Assembly: GCF_030718205.1 (NCBI RefSeq)
Contig: NZ_JAUZQF010000001.1
Location: 62,001 to 126,000 of the forward strand
DNA from: Nonomuraea turcica
GTDB lineage: Bacteria > Actinomycetota > Actinomycetes > Streptosporangiales > Streptosporangiaceae
Length of the DNA stretch: 64,000 nt
Direction of reading: 5' to 3'
Below, in pieces: positions 15,312 to 23,394 of this stretch; the stretch's first letter is position 1, and each line of letters begins with the position of its first letter. The translations under genes and the position numbers were made by a program. The notes beneath the pieces were generated by a model. The model was not told where the DNA came from, did no database searches, and worked only from the letters and a program-made list of their open reading frames with translations.

Positions 15312-16825
15312 ACACAGGGATGGGTCTGCGGGGCGACCGCATCCTCAGGTACGTCAACGCGTTCTGCCCGCACTGCCACGGCCAGGACCTGGACAAGGTC
15401 GAGCGCCTGAGCGGCTACCTGGCCGAACGCGACGGCCGCGTATGGCTGGAGCGGGGCTGCCGCGAGCACGGCCTGATCCGGACTTTGTACGACGAAGACC
15501 CAGAAATCCTCAAATACCTGGAGGAATGGACCGCCCCGACCAAGCACCACGTACCGGATCTGTCGGGAAACTTTGCTCCGATCCCCCTCGCGTACCTCAA
15601 CGGCCTCCCCGAGATGCAGACCCAGCACACCTGCATCCTCCTCGAGGACATCGCCGAGACCTGCAACCTGCGCTGCCCCACCTGCTTCGCCGACAGTTCC
15701 CCTGACCTCGCCGGCGTCGTCCCCGTCCCCGACATCCTCGCGAACGTGGACCAACGTCTCGAAAGGGAGAACGGCCGCCTCGACGTCCTCATGCTGAGCG
15801 GCGGCGAGCCCACCCTCCACCCCGAGCTCAAAACCCTGCTGACCGAGCTCGAACAGCGCCCGATCACCCGCATCCTGATCAACACCAACGGCGTCCTCAT
15901 CGCCAGGGACGATTCTCTCCTCGACCTCCTCACCGAGCACAGGGAGCGGGTGGAGGTCTATCTGCAGTACGACGGCTCCTCCGAGCACGCCTCGAGGCAC
16001 CACCGAGGCGGCGACCTGCGCCGGCTCAAGGCCGCGGCCCTCGAGCGCCTGTCGGCGCGCGAGATCTTCACCACCCTGGTCATGACGGCCGCGCTGGGCG
16101 TCAACGACGGCGAGATCGGCGACGTCGTACGCCTCGCGCTCGACACCCCGTACGTCGGAGGCGTCTCCCTGCAACCCCAGTTCGGTTCGGGCCGATCGGG
16201 CACCATCGACCCGATGAACCGGCTCACCCACACCGGCGTGCTCAAACGCCTCGGCCCGCAGACCGGTGGCCTGGTGACCTGGCGCGACCTCACCGCCCTG
16301 CCCTGCTCCCACCCCCACTGCTGCTCGGTCGGCTACCTGATCCGCGACGACGCCCAGCAGTGGCGCTCCCTCACCGCGCTGATCGGCCACGACCGGCTCA
16401 AGGAGAACCTGGGCCTGGTCTCCAACCGCATCGCCGACAGCGAAATCCCGAAGGAACTGCGGCTTGCCGTACAGGAATCCCTGCTCGGACTCCTGTCCGA
16501 GCAGTCGTCGCTGTCCCACCCGCAGATCGGCGACCTGTGGCGGAACATCTGCGAGAACTGCGACCTCGGCGTCTCCACCCTCCTCACCCTCGCCTCCTCA
16601 GCGCTCCCGGGCCGGCGCAGGAAACTGCGCAGGATGCTGGGGGAGCGGGTGGTACGCATCACGATCAAACCGTTCATGGACATCTCCACGATGATCGAGG
16701 AGCGGCTCACGCAGTGCTGCGTGCACGTGGGCACGCGGGCCGAGCAGGACCAGTGCGCGCCGTTCTGCGCCGTACAGGCCTGGCCGCAACTCTCCCGTCA
16801 ACGACTGTCGGCGGTGACGTCGTGA
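15308..16825 (+). CDS. Radical SAM enzyme of the MJ0619/Tes (tetraether lipid synthase) type
   Basis: 505 aa from ATG 15308. An N-terminal rubredoxin-like knuckle (CPHC at 20-23, CREHG at 51-55) precedes the radical SAM cluster motif C119-x3-C123-x2-C126 (TCNLRCPTCFAD) and SGGEPTLHPEL (SAM binding). More Cys follow (PCSHPHCCSVG, CENCD). The C-terminal FMD...ER...CCVHV...PFC pattern (C470, C471, C487) is that of the archaeal MJ0619 family. Archaeal Tes joins lipid tails and has three 4Fe-4S clusters plus a rubredoxin-like iron. A lipid substrate here is inferred from family and from the Lgt-like neighbour. Confidence 0.85.
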   Translation: MNTGMGLRGDRILRYVNAFCPHCHGQDLDKVERLSGYLAERDGRVWLERGCREHGLIRTLYDEDPEILKYLEEWTAPTKHHVPDLSGNFAPIPLAYLNGLPEMQTQHTCILLEDIAETCNLRCPTCFADSSPDLAGVVPVPDILANVDQRLERENGRLDVLMLSGGEPTLHPELKTLLTELEQRPITRILINTNGVLIARDDSLLDLLTEHRERVEVYLQYDGSSEHASRHHRGGDLRRLKAAALERLSAREIFTTLVMTAALGVNDGEIGDVVRLALDTPYVGGVSLQPQFGSGRSGTIDPMNRLTHTGVLKRLGPQTGGLVTWRDLTALPCSHPHCCSVGYLIRDDAQQWRSLTALIGHDRLKENLGLVSNRIADSEIPKELRLAVQESLLGLLSEQSSLSHPQIGDLWRNICENCDLGVSTLLTLASSALPGRRRKLRRMLGERVVRITIKPFMDISTMIEERLTQCCVHVGTRAEQDQCAPFCAVQAWPQLSRQRLSAVTS

Positions 16826-17136
16826 CGGCGGACGATCCTCGCTCTGGCGAGACTTCGGCGAAGGGCCAGCCGTACGATCCGCGCTCCAGCGGGACTCCGG
16901 CGAAGGGCCAGCCGTACGACCCGCTCAGGTTGTGCGTGTACGCGACCGTCGCCGTCCTGGCCTGGCTGCTCGGGCCGTGGGCGGTGCTGGGGTTCGCGGT
17001 GCTCGGGTTCGCCGGCTACTGGAAGGCGCGGCGAGCCGGGCTGACCCGAAGCAAGTGCCTGCTCAGGGACACCCGGCTCGTGCTGGCCTACCTCGGGCTT
17101 CTCGCCGTCGTGGCCGTCGTCGCGATCATCGTGTGA
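16822..17136 (+). CDS. Small two-helix membrane protein of the radical SAM operon
   Basis: 104 aa from GTG 16822, overlapping the radical SAM stop by 4 bases. The cytoplasmic N-terminus has a near-exact duplication of about 14 residues (SGETSAKGQPYDPR and SSGTPAKGQPYDPL), mirrored by a DNA repeat at about 16844-16920. Two membrane helices follow (AVLAWLLGPWAVLGFAVLGF and LVLAYLGLLAVVAVVAIIV), separated by a basic loop (KARRAGLTRSK). Function unknown. Tight coupling suggests an accessory subunit of the lipid-modifying operon (inference). Confidence 0.7.
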   Translation: MTADDPRSGETSAKGQPYDPRSSGTPAKGQPYDPLRLCVYATVAVLAWLLGPWAVLGFAVLGFAGYWKARRAGLTRSKCLLRDTRLVLAYLGLLAVVAVVAIIV

Positions 17137-17224
17137 CCACCGCATTGCCGGCGCCACGACGTCCTCGGAATGGCCGGACAGCACGCAGCCGTACCGTCGT
17201 CACTGTTGCACGTGAAACGCCGGG

Positions 17225-17683
17225 TTATTCGGCGGGTACGTACAAGCTCAGGGTCTCGGCCACACAGGCAGGGCGCCTCTCACCCTCGATCTCGACCGTC
17301 AGCTTCAGATTGGACAGATAGCCGGCCGGGGTGCCCTTGACGTCCGTGAGCTCGCCCACCGCCCTGATCCGCGCGCCCACGGGCACCGGCCTGGGAAAGC
17401 GGACCTTGTTCAGGCCGTAGTTGACGCCCATCGCGATGCCCTCGACCTTGACCATCTCGAACATGAACGCCGGCAGCAGCGACAGGGTCAGATAGCCGTG
17501 CGCGATCGTCCCGCCGAACGGTCCCTCCTTGGCCCGCTCCACGTCCACGTGGATCCACTGGTGGTCGTCGGTGGCCTCGGCGAAGAGATTGACCTGTTCC
17601 TGAGTGACGGTGCGCCACTCGGTCGGGCCGAACGTCTCGCCGACGGCCGCCTTGAGCTCCTGAACATTCGCGAAGGTCCGCAT
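17225..17683 (-). CDS. MaoC-like (R)-specific enoyl-CoA hydratase
   Basis: 152 aa. The hot-dog fold hydratase motif is clear: FAEATDDHQWIHVD, with the catalytic Asp/His pair, and GGTIAHGYLTLSLLP. The rest (MGVNYGLNKVRFPRPVPVGA) is the conserved core strand. It hydrates trans-2-enoyl-CoA to (R)-3-hydroxyacyl-CoA (family knowledge). It is a single cytosolic domain with no obvious operon partner. The tail-to-head neighbour is a sigma-factor partner gene 10 bases away. Confidence 0.9.
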   Translation of the reverse strand: MRTFANVQELKAAVGETFGPTEWRTVTQEQVNLFAEATDDHQWIHVDVERAKEGPFGGTIAHGYLTLSLLPAFMFEMVKVEGIAMGVNYGLNKVRFPRPVPVGARIRAVGELTDVKGTPAGYLSNLKLTVEIEGERRPACVAETLSLYVPAE

Positions 17684-17693
17684 GGTGCGAACG

Positions 17694-18923
17694 CTATTGC
17701 CCGGGTGGTACGGCTGCCAAGTTGAGCACCCGGAACGTGCCGGGCCTGCCTTCCCAGTAGATGATCGTGCTGGGCTCGGACGACGTGCCGATGCCCATCC
17801 ACGAACTTCCCATGCCGACGGTGGCCATTTTTCCGGTTGCGATGTCGTACACGCTGCTGGAGAGCGGGACGAACCGGTCGAGAATCGGGGTCAGCGACAT
17901 CCGGTGCCCAAAATCGGAACCCTTCACCGCGCGTGTCTCCGTGCCGTCGACCCGATGGACGAAGCCGCCTTTCGGGTTCCGCCCGAAGCACCAGGACGGT
18001 CCGCAGCGCAGCCCTTTCGTGCCCGGGCGTACGGCGATCTGCAGCGCGGTTCCGGAGGACAGATCGACCATCTTGGTCTGGTTGCGGTCGCCGGTGCCGG
18101 GCCCGGCGGCCACGTCACCAGCCCAGGGCCAGGTCAGCAAGTGCAGGCCGGCGCCACCAGGAATCTGTTCAGGGACGCCGCCCGCGATGGGGATCTCCCA
18201 GACGCCGCCCGGCTCCGACCAGACGATCCGGTCCCCGTCGATCGCGATCGCGTCGATTTCCGCCCGCTCGCCGGTCAGCGTGGTGACCAGTCTGGGCTTG
18301 CCGCCGGTCAGCGGAACCGTCCAGATCTCCCGCAGCCTCATGCCGTTCTTCCTGCCGAAGGAGAACCAGGCGATGGTCTTGCCGTCGGTCGTCATGGTCT
18401 GCGGTATGTAGTCCTTCAGCCCCGGTGTTCTCGGAACTTCGGTGACCACGCGGGACTTCCTGGTGGCGGAGTCGTACACCTCGATCTTGCCTGCCCGCTC
18501 GAACGACGACTCCGCCGAGAGCAGGACCTTCGTGGCGCTGAGGGAGGTGATCGGGCGATAGCGCCAGCCGTCGGCATTCTTGGCGGGCATGGTGAAGACC
18601 GCCTTGGGCCAGACCTTGTCCGCCGCCATCGCGTTCGGGGCCGGGCGAAGGGCTTCGGGGCTGACCGTCACCGTTCTGGTGGGGGTGGGAAGGACGTTCG
18701 AAGGGGGAGCGATCACGGGATCCGCGGCCCAGCCGGAGAAGAGACTCCTGGTCGCCAGCCCCACTCCGATCACCGCCGCCGCGCACGCGATCGCCATTGC
18801 TTGCGTGCGCCGCCGCTGCCTGCGGCGCTTGCGCATCGCGACCGCCTTCAGCAGGTCGCCTGCCTCGGGAGCACGCGTGGCAGCCGCTCGCAGCGCGCCT
18901 GCCAGTTCGTCCTCTGTCCTCAT
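17694..18923 (-). CDS. Membrane-anchored beta-propeller partner of a SigE-family sigma factor
   Basis: 409 aa. The N-terminal 40 residues are cytosolic and basic (LLKAVAMRKRRRQRRRTQA), then one membrane helix (MAIACAAAVIGVGLATRSLF). The rest is a TolB/WD40-like propeller outside the cell (AIDGDRIVWSEPGGVWEIPI, GTWKIAWFSFGRK-type blades). Its start overlaps the sigma-factor stop by 4 bases. This layout is the usual one for actinobacterial sigma/anti-sigma pairs, although no zinc-binding anti-sigma motif is present. An anti-sigma role is therefore an inference from position. Confidence 0.75.
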   Translation of the reverse strand: MRTEDELAGALRAAATRAPEAGDLLKAVAMRKRRRQRRRTQAMAIACAAAVIGVGLATRSLFSGWAADPVIAPPSNVLPTPTRTVTVSPEALRPAPNAMAADKVWPKAVFTMPAKNADGWRYRPITSLSATKVLLSAESSFERAGKIEVYDSATRKSRVVTEVPRTPGLKDYIPQTMTTDGKTIAWFSFGRKNGMRLREIWTVPLTGGKPRLVTTLTGERAEIDAIAIDGDRIVWSEPGGVWEIPIAGGVPEQIPGGAGLHLLTWPWAGDVAAGPGTGDRNQTKMVDLSSGTALQIAVRPGTKGLRCGPSWCFGRNPKGGFVHRVDGTETRAVKGSDFGHRMSLTPILDRFVPLSSSVYDIATGKMATVGMGSSWMGIGTSSEPSTIIYWEGRPGTFRVLNLAAVPPGQ

Positions 18924-19447
18924 GTCCGTTCCCTTTCGAGCACCGACGGCTTGACGCGCAGTGCGTTGAGCGCGTGGAATGCCTGACTTCTCACGGTGCC
19001 GCGGGAGATGCCGAGGATCTCGGCGATCTCCTTGTCCGGCAGGTCCTCGTAGTAACGCAGCACCAGGACGACCCGCTGCTTACGCGGCAGCGTGGCCAGT
19101 TCCTTCCACAGCTCGCCGAAGGAGTGGTCGTCGGTGTAGGAGCCCTCGGGCACCTCGTCCGTCACGTGCTCCCTGTGTCGCCGGCGCCACCAGCTGATGT
19201 GCTGGCGGGCCATGATCGTGCGCACGTAGGACTCCGGGTTGTCCTTGTTGCGGACCCTGCGCCAGGCGCCGCTCAGCTTGAGCAACGCCTCCTGGACCAG
19301 GTCGGCCGCGTCATCGGCGTTGCCGGAGAGCACGTAGCCGTACCGCAGCAGGGCCGTGCCGCGCGCACGGACGAAATCCTCGAACTCCACATCACCGAGA
19401 CGCACGAGAGGGTCCGCACTGTTGCAAAGATCTTTACTCGAAACCAT
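18920..19447 (-). CDS. SigE-family ECF RNA polymerase sigma factor
   Basis: 175 aa. Region 2 runs FEDFVRARGTALLRYGYVLS to ADDAADLVQEALLKL, and region 4 has LPRKQRVVLVLRYYEDLPDK followed by EIAEILGISRGTVRSQAFHA, the recognition helix. This matches the Streptomyces-type SigE-family set of group-4 sigma factors. It is coupled to a propeller membrane protein downstream. Its target promoter is not identifiable here; autoregulation from 19.45-19.6 kb is plausible. Confidence 0.93.
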   Translation of the reverse strand: MVSSKDLCNSADPLVRLGDVEFEDFVRARGTALLRYGYVLSGNADDAADLVQEALLKLSGAWRRVRNKDNPESYVRTIMARQHISWWRRRHREHVTDEVPEGSYTDDHSFGELWKELATLPRKQRVVLVLRYYEDLPDKEIAEILGISRGTVRSQAFHALNALRVKPSVLERERT

Positions 19448-19625
19448 CGCATAGGTGTTCGAGTCCGCGCTACAGTCTTAGGTACCGCAATCGAACAAGG
19501 GTTCGGCCTGGTGAGAGGGGGTGTGTCCGGTGACGGTGCTCGCGCCCGCCCCTGCTCGGACACGCCGTAGCACTTTCTTCCCAAATCTAAGACGGCCGCT
19601 ATATCCGGCAATAAAGTCCGAGAGC

Positions 19626-20807
19626 GTGGACCCTGTGCGAAACCCTTACGCCCCCGGAGCCGGACAGCGTCCCCCGGAGCTCGCCGGGCGTGACCGAGAG
19701 CTGCAGCAGTTCGAGGTCGTGCTCGAGCGTGTGGCCCGTGGCCGCCCCGAGCGGAGCATGGTCGTCACCGGTCTTCGGGGCGTCGGCAAGACCGTCCTGC
19801 TCAACACGTTCAAGTCCATGGCCATGCAGCGGCTGTGGGGCACGGGCAAGATCGAGGCCCGGCCCGACCAGTCGATCAGGCGGCCGGTCGCGGCCGCGCT
19901 GCACATGGCGATCAGGGAGCTGGCCCCGCGGCACCGCGCGCCCGAGCGGATCGAGGAGTTTCTCGGCGTGCTCAAGGCGTTCGCGATGCGCGATCCCGGG
20001 GCTGCCAAGGGCACCTCGCACTGGTCGCCCGGCATCGAGGTGCCCGCCAGCCGCGGGCGCGCCGACTCGGGCGACCTGGAGATCGACCTCACCGAGCTGT
20101 TCGTCGACGCCGCCAGTGTGGCCACCGACCTGGCCGTCGGCATCGCGTTGTTCATCGACGAGATGCAGGACGTGCCGGCCGCCGACGTCTCCGCGCTCTG
20201 CGCCGCCTGTCACGAGCTGTCGCAGACGGGCGGGCCGCTGATTGTGGTGGGCGCCGGGCTGCCGCACCTGCCCAGCGTGTTGTCGGCCAGCAAGAGCTAT
20301 TCCGAACGGCTCTTCCGCTACGCGCGCATCGACAAGCTCGACCGGGACGCGGCCGATCTCGCGTTGATCCTGCCGGCCCGGGAGGAGGAGGTGGAGTTCA
20401 CCCAGGACGCCCTGGATGCGCTCTACGAGGCGGCCGACGGCTATCCCTACTTCGTCCAGGCCTACGGCAAGGTCGCCTGGGACCTCGCGCCACGCAGCCC
20501 GATCACCATCGAGGACGTCAAGGTCTCCGCGCCCGAGGCCGAGGAAGAGCTCGCGGTCGGCTTCTTCGGCAGCCGCTACGAGCGGGCGACCCCAGCCGAG
20601 CGCGACTACATGCACGCCATGGCGCACATCGGCGACGAGCCGGTCGCCACTGCTGACGTGGCCGACGCCCTTGGGCGCAAGCCGTCCAGCCTCTCGCCCG
20701 CCCGTGACAGCCTCATCAAGAAAGGGCTCATCTACAGCGCCGAACGTGGGCTGATCGCGTTCACGGTGCCGCATTTCGGGAAGTTCCTGCGCGCTCAACC
20801 GGTCTGA
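19626..20807 (+). CDS. AAA family ATPase (Orc1/Cdc6-like fold)
   Basis: 393 aa from GTG 19626 (MDPVRNPYAPGAGQRPPELAG); the frame is open earlier but unlike protein. AGRDRELQQFEVVL leads to Walker A GLRGVGKTVLL, Walker B ALFIDEMQD and sensor-1-like LIVVGAGLPHLP. The C-terminal ATTRDPAERDY-like segment (ATPAERDYMHAMAHIG) and DALGRKPSSLSPARDSLIKK form a winged helix. The arrangement resembles Orc1/Cdc6 and STAND-like ATPases that are common but uncharacterised in actinobacteria. It probably couples ATP hydrolysis to DNA or partner binding. It has no operon partner. Confidence 0.85.
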   Translation: MDPVRNPYAPGAGQRPPELAGRDRELQQFEVVLERVARGRPERSMVVTGLRGVGKTVLLNTFKSMAMQRLWGTGKIEARPDQSIRRPVAAALHMAIRELAPRHRAPERIEEFLGVLKAFAMRDPGAAKGTSHWSPGIEVPASRGRADSGDLEIDLTELFVDAASVATDLAVGIALFIDEMQDVPAADVSALCAACHELSQTGGPLIVVGAGLPHLPSVLSASKSYSERLFRYARIDKLDRDAADLALILPAREEEVEFTQDALDALYEAADGYPYFVQAYGKVAWDLAPRSPITIEDVKVSAPEAEEELAVGFFGSRYERATPAERDYMHAMAHIGDEPVATADVADALGRKPSSLSPARDSLIKKGLIYSAERGLIAFTVPHFGKFLRAQPV

Positions 20808-20822
20808 GCGGCGCCCCTAGAC

Positions 20823-20866
20823 CTCTATTGGGCTGTCTAGTGGGGAAGCTAGACAGCCCAATAGAG
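20823..20866. terminator. 18-bp perfect hairpin between convergent genes
   Basis: CTCTATTGGGCTGTCTAG (20823-20840) and CTAGACAGCCCAATAGAG (20849-20866) pair without mismatch around TGGGGAAG. The stem is unusually long and AT-rich for this genome. It serves the AAA ATPase gene and the convergent MauE-like gene. Confidence 0.8.
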
Positions 20867-20919
20867 CTATATGACCATGCCTGCCTGCGTTGTCGAGAGA
20901 AATCTACGGCTCTCTAGCG

Positions 20920-21720
20920 TCAGGCCGATACTGGCGTATATTCCGGCAGACTGCCGCTGTCCTGCGCGCTCACCACGGCCATCCGCACCGCCGGGCGCCG
21001 CCCGCTGAGATAGACCGCGAAGACGACGTCGTCCTGCTCGTGGTTGCGGAAGGCGAAGAAGCGCCAGCACAGCTCGCGCCAGCTGTCGTACGGCTCGGCC
21101 GAGGACAGCTCGTCCCGATGAGCCCGCCAGGTGCCGCTTGCCCGGAGCAGGGCGAGGGTGACCGACTCGGCGGGGCCGCGGCGCTGCTCGCACGGCGCGC
21201 GGTAGCGTACCCGATCGATCATCTCCTCGATCTCCGGCGACAACACGACGAGGACGAGCAGCCCGGCGGCCGTCAGCCACGACGGCCGGGTCACCGCCAC
21301 CCAGCCCGTCACCGGCGCCCACAGCGAGAGCGAGGCCATCCCGGTCAGCACGACCGTCCGGGCGATCGAGCGCAGTCCGACCGGCGCCGAGCTCACCTCG
21401 CCGAAGCAGCCGCAGCCCGCATCGGGCCGCCGTCTGCGCAGCTCCAGCAGCACGTACGTGGACAGCGCGAAGAACGCGAGCGTACCCCACCGGAAGATCG
21501 CATGCGTGCTCAGCAGCAGCCCGACGGCCAGCACCATCTCACCGGCCGCGCAGACCAGCAGCGCGGGCGCCTGCATGCGGCCCGGCACCAGGACCGCCGG
21601 CCCCAGCCTGGACAGCGCCCCAGGCTCGCCGCCGGATCGTGCCGTGCTCACCTTGGCCACCGTGCCCAGGACGAGTAGCACGATCAGGATCGGCAACTGC
21701 GATTCCAACACGCGTGTCAC
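20920..21720 (-). CDS. MauE/DoxX-family redox-associated membrane protein
   Basis: 266 aa from GTG 21720, which overlaps the stop of the preceding gene. Four membrane helices (QLPILIVLLVLGTVAKVSTA, APALLVCAAGEMVLAVGLLL, TLAFFALSTYVLLEL, GWVAVTRPSWLTAAGLLVLV) surround the key DAGCGCFGE motif, a CxC pair facing the membrane. MauE-type proteins help make or transfer disulfides for exported partners. The cytosolic C-terminal 100 residues are not part of the core fold. Coupling to the Cys-rich protein upstream suggests that protein is its client (inference). Confidence 0.85.
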   Translation of the reverse strand: MTRVLESQLPILIVLLVLGTVAKVSTARSGGEPGALSRLGPAVLVPGRMQAPALLVCAAGEMVLAVGLLLSTHAIFRWGTLAFFALSTYVLLELRRRRPDAGCGCFGEVSSAPVGLRSIARTVVLTGMASLSLWAPVTGWVAVTRPSWLTAAGLLVLVVLSPEIEEMIDRVRYRAPCEQRRGPAESVTLALLRASGTWRAHRDELSSAEPYDSWRELCWRFFAFRNHEQDDVVFAVYLSGRRPAVRMAVVSAQDSGSLPEYTPVSA

Positions 21721-22664
21721 CCCAATCCGATCTGAGCGTTGAAGCAGCCTTTCACCAAATCGCCGCCGAGTTCCACATAGGCGAACGGCGACAACTCCGC
21801 GATCCGCCCGCGTGGCGAGGTGTCGCACTCAACGCAGCGGTCGCAGAACCGCCCGGCCACGCACCCGCACGCCACCACCGGCACGTTGGCGGAGCGGTTG
21901 GAGCAGACGTTCCTGATCTGCAGGAGGGAGCCGAGGGCGAGGTAGGGCAGGCCCGCGCACGACGCGCCGACGTCCGGGCAGCCCGTGTCGGCCCGCTCCA
22001 GCATGGGATAGGCCGCCCCCCGCTCTTCCTCGTCGAACGTGTCCGACCACGTCGCGGTGCCCGAGATCCGCGACTGCAGGCCGGCATACGCGGGCGGCGG
22101 GTCCGGCACGGCCCGCGCCGGGTACGCCGGCTGCGAGGTCGCCGGCAGCAGGGCCAATCCTGCGCCGTCGCGCCTGACGCCGATCGCGTCGAACAGGTAG
22201 CCGGGCTCGAACTTGGGATGTCGCACCTGCAGCCGGCCCGACGCCCGGTAGGGGATGACGATCGTACGGTGCCCGCGATGCGGCCCGCAGTCGAGCTCCA
22301 CCGTCAGGTCCTTGCGCCCGCTGATCGACAGGATCGTCCCGGTGATGCGCGTGGTGTCCGCCCAGATCCGCTCGACCACGCGCCCGTCGCGCAGGGCCCG
22401 CATCATGACCATGGAGCCCACGGGCAGATCGGCGGGTGCGGTGTCGCCGCCGTGCCAGGCGGTGGCCCACGGCGCGATGACGAGTCGCTCCTCCGTGCCG
22501 TCCGGGGTCTCGATGATGATGAGATGCGGGCTGACGTCAAGGACCTCCCCGGTGACCGCGTTGATGGGTTGTCCATCGCCTGGGTCAGGACCTGGTATGC
22601 CCGGATCGCGGCCGAGCGCGGCCGCGGCGAGCACCCGGCGGCGCTCGACGCTCGGATAGCCCAT
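21717..22664 (-). CDS. Cys-rich protein with RlpA/double-psi-like C-terminus
   Basis: 315 aa. No classical signal peptide is visible; the N-terminus is MGYPSVERRRVLAAAALG, which may be a short Tat-like or unprocessed segment. The middle is beta-rich (TGEVLDVSPHLIIIETPDGT). The last 90 residues are Cys-rich (CPDVGASCAG, VCSNRSANVPVVACGCVAGR, FCDRCVECDTSPRGR, ELGGDLVKGCFN). They resemble a double-psi beta-barrel, with 'DRCVEC.TSPRGRI..LSP..F..L' being RlpA-like. About a dozen Cys suggest disulfides, fitting the coupled MauE gene. Exact function unknown. Confidence 0.65.
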   Translation of the reverse strand: MGYPSVERRRVLAAAALGRDPGIPGPDPGDGQPINAVTGEVLDVSPHLIIIETPDGTEERLVIAPWATAWHGGDTAPADLPVGSMVMMRALRDGRVVERIWADTTRITGTILSISGRKDLTVELDCGPHRGHRTIVIPYRASGRLQVRHPKFEPGYLFDAIGVRRDGAGLALLPATSQPAYPARAVPDPPPAYAGLQSRISGTATWSDTFDEEERGAAYPMLERADTGCPDVGASCAGLPYLALGSLLQIRNVCSNRSANVPVVACGCVAGRFCDRCVECDTSPRGRIAELSPFAYVELGGDLVKGCFNAQIGLG

Positions 22665-22775
22665 CCGCCCCTCCCTCGCTCGCTACTAGGTTCACACGAC
22701 TCGGGGACCGCTCACGCCGGGTGGCGCAGAAGAGAGCAAAATACGCATCCCCTGGAGAAGGAGTTGACATCCCTC

Positions 22776-22846
22776 GGCGGAGAATCCGCCACCGACCTTG
22801 GCTTACCTTTATCGTCGGCGGGCCGAAACCTGAATTCCGGTTCAGG
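22776..22846 (+). promoter_or_regulatory. Two small inverted repeats before the second SigE-family gene
   Basis: GGCGGA-GAA-TCCGCC (22776-22790) and CCTGAA-TTCCGG-TTCAGG (22829-22846) are perfect. A TTGACA at 22764-22769 has no good -10 at standard spacing. One or both may regulate the sigma-factor gene at 22881. No gene is seen in 22665-22880. Confidence 0.35.
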
Positions 22847-22880
22847 CCTAATAGGGCATGAGGCTGCGATTCTGGCCACG

Positions 22881-23372
22881 ATGCAGACCACCGGTTGGGA
22901 AGAAGAGTTCCGCGAGTACGTCAGGACCCGCGGTCCGGCGTTGCTGCGCGCCGCTCACCAGCTCACCGGGCACCCGCTGGACGCGGAGGATTTGCTCCAG
23001 AACGCGCTGACCAAGACGTACCTGGCGTGGGAGCGCATCGAGGACCGGGGCGCGCTGGACGGGTACGTGCGGCGGGCGATGGTGAACATCAACATCTCGC
23101 AGTGGCGGCGGCGCAAGCTGGAGGAGTATCCCTCCGACGAGCTGCCGGAGATCGTCACCGACCCCGTGGTGTGGGGGGAGGTGCACGAACGGCTGGAGCA
23201 GGCGCTGGAGGAGCTGCCGGAGCGGATGCGGGCGGCGATCGTGCTGCGGTATTACGAGGACATGACGGAGCCGGAGATCGCCAGGAAGCTCGGGATCAGC
23301 GTCGGCACGGTCAAGAGCACGGTGTCGCGGGGGATGGCCAAGCTGCGGACCGCTTTGGGACTGGGAGGATGA
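22881..23372 (+). CDS. SigE-family ECF RNA polymerase sigma factor, second copy
   Basis: 163 aa from ATG 22881 (MQTTGWEEEFREYVRTRGPA). Region 2 is LLRAAHQLTGHPLDAEDLLQ, region 4 ELPERMRAAIVLRYYEDMTE followed by PEIARKLGISVGTVKSTVSR. It belongs to the same SigE-family group as the 18.9 kb gene but is only moderately similar. No anti-sigma candidate is adjacent; the next gene is convergent. Regulation may come from the inverted repeats ahead. Confidence 0.92.
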   Translation: MQTTGWEEEFREYVRTRGPALLRAAHQLTGHPLDAEDLLQNALTKTYLAWERIEDRGALDGYVRRAMVNINISQWRRRKLEEYPSDELPEIVTDPVVWGEVHERLEQALEELPERMRAAIVLRYYEDMTEPEIARKLGISVGTVKSTVSRGMAKLRTALGLGG

Positions 23373-23394
23373 TCCGCTTCGGGTCTGGGCGTGG

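Noticed and set aside
22764-22769. TTGACA as -35 of the second SigE-family gene
   Set aside because: No -10 at 16-19 bases and over 110 bases from the ATG; kept only as part of the regulatory region note.
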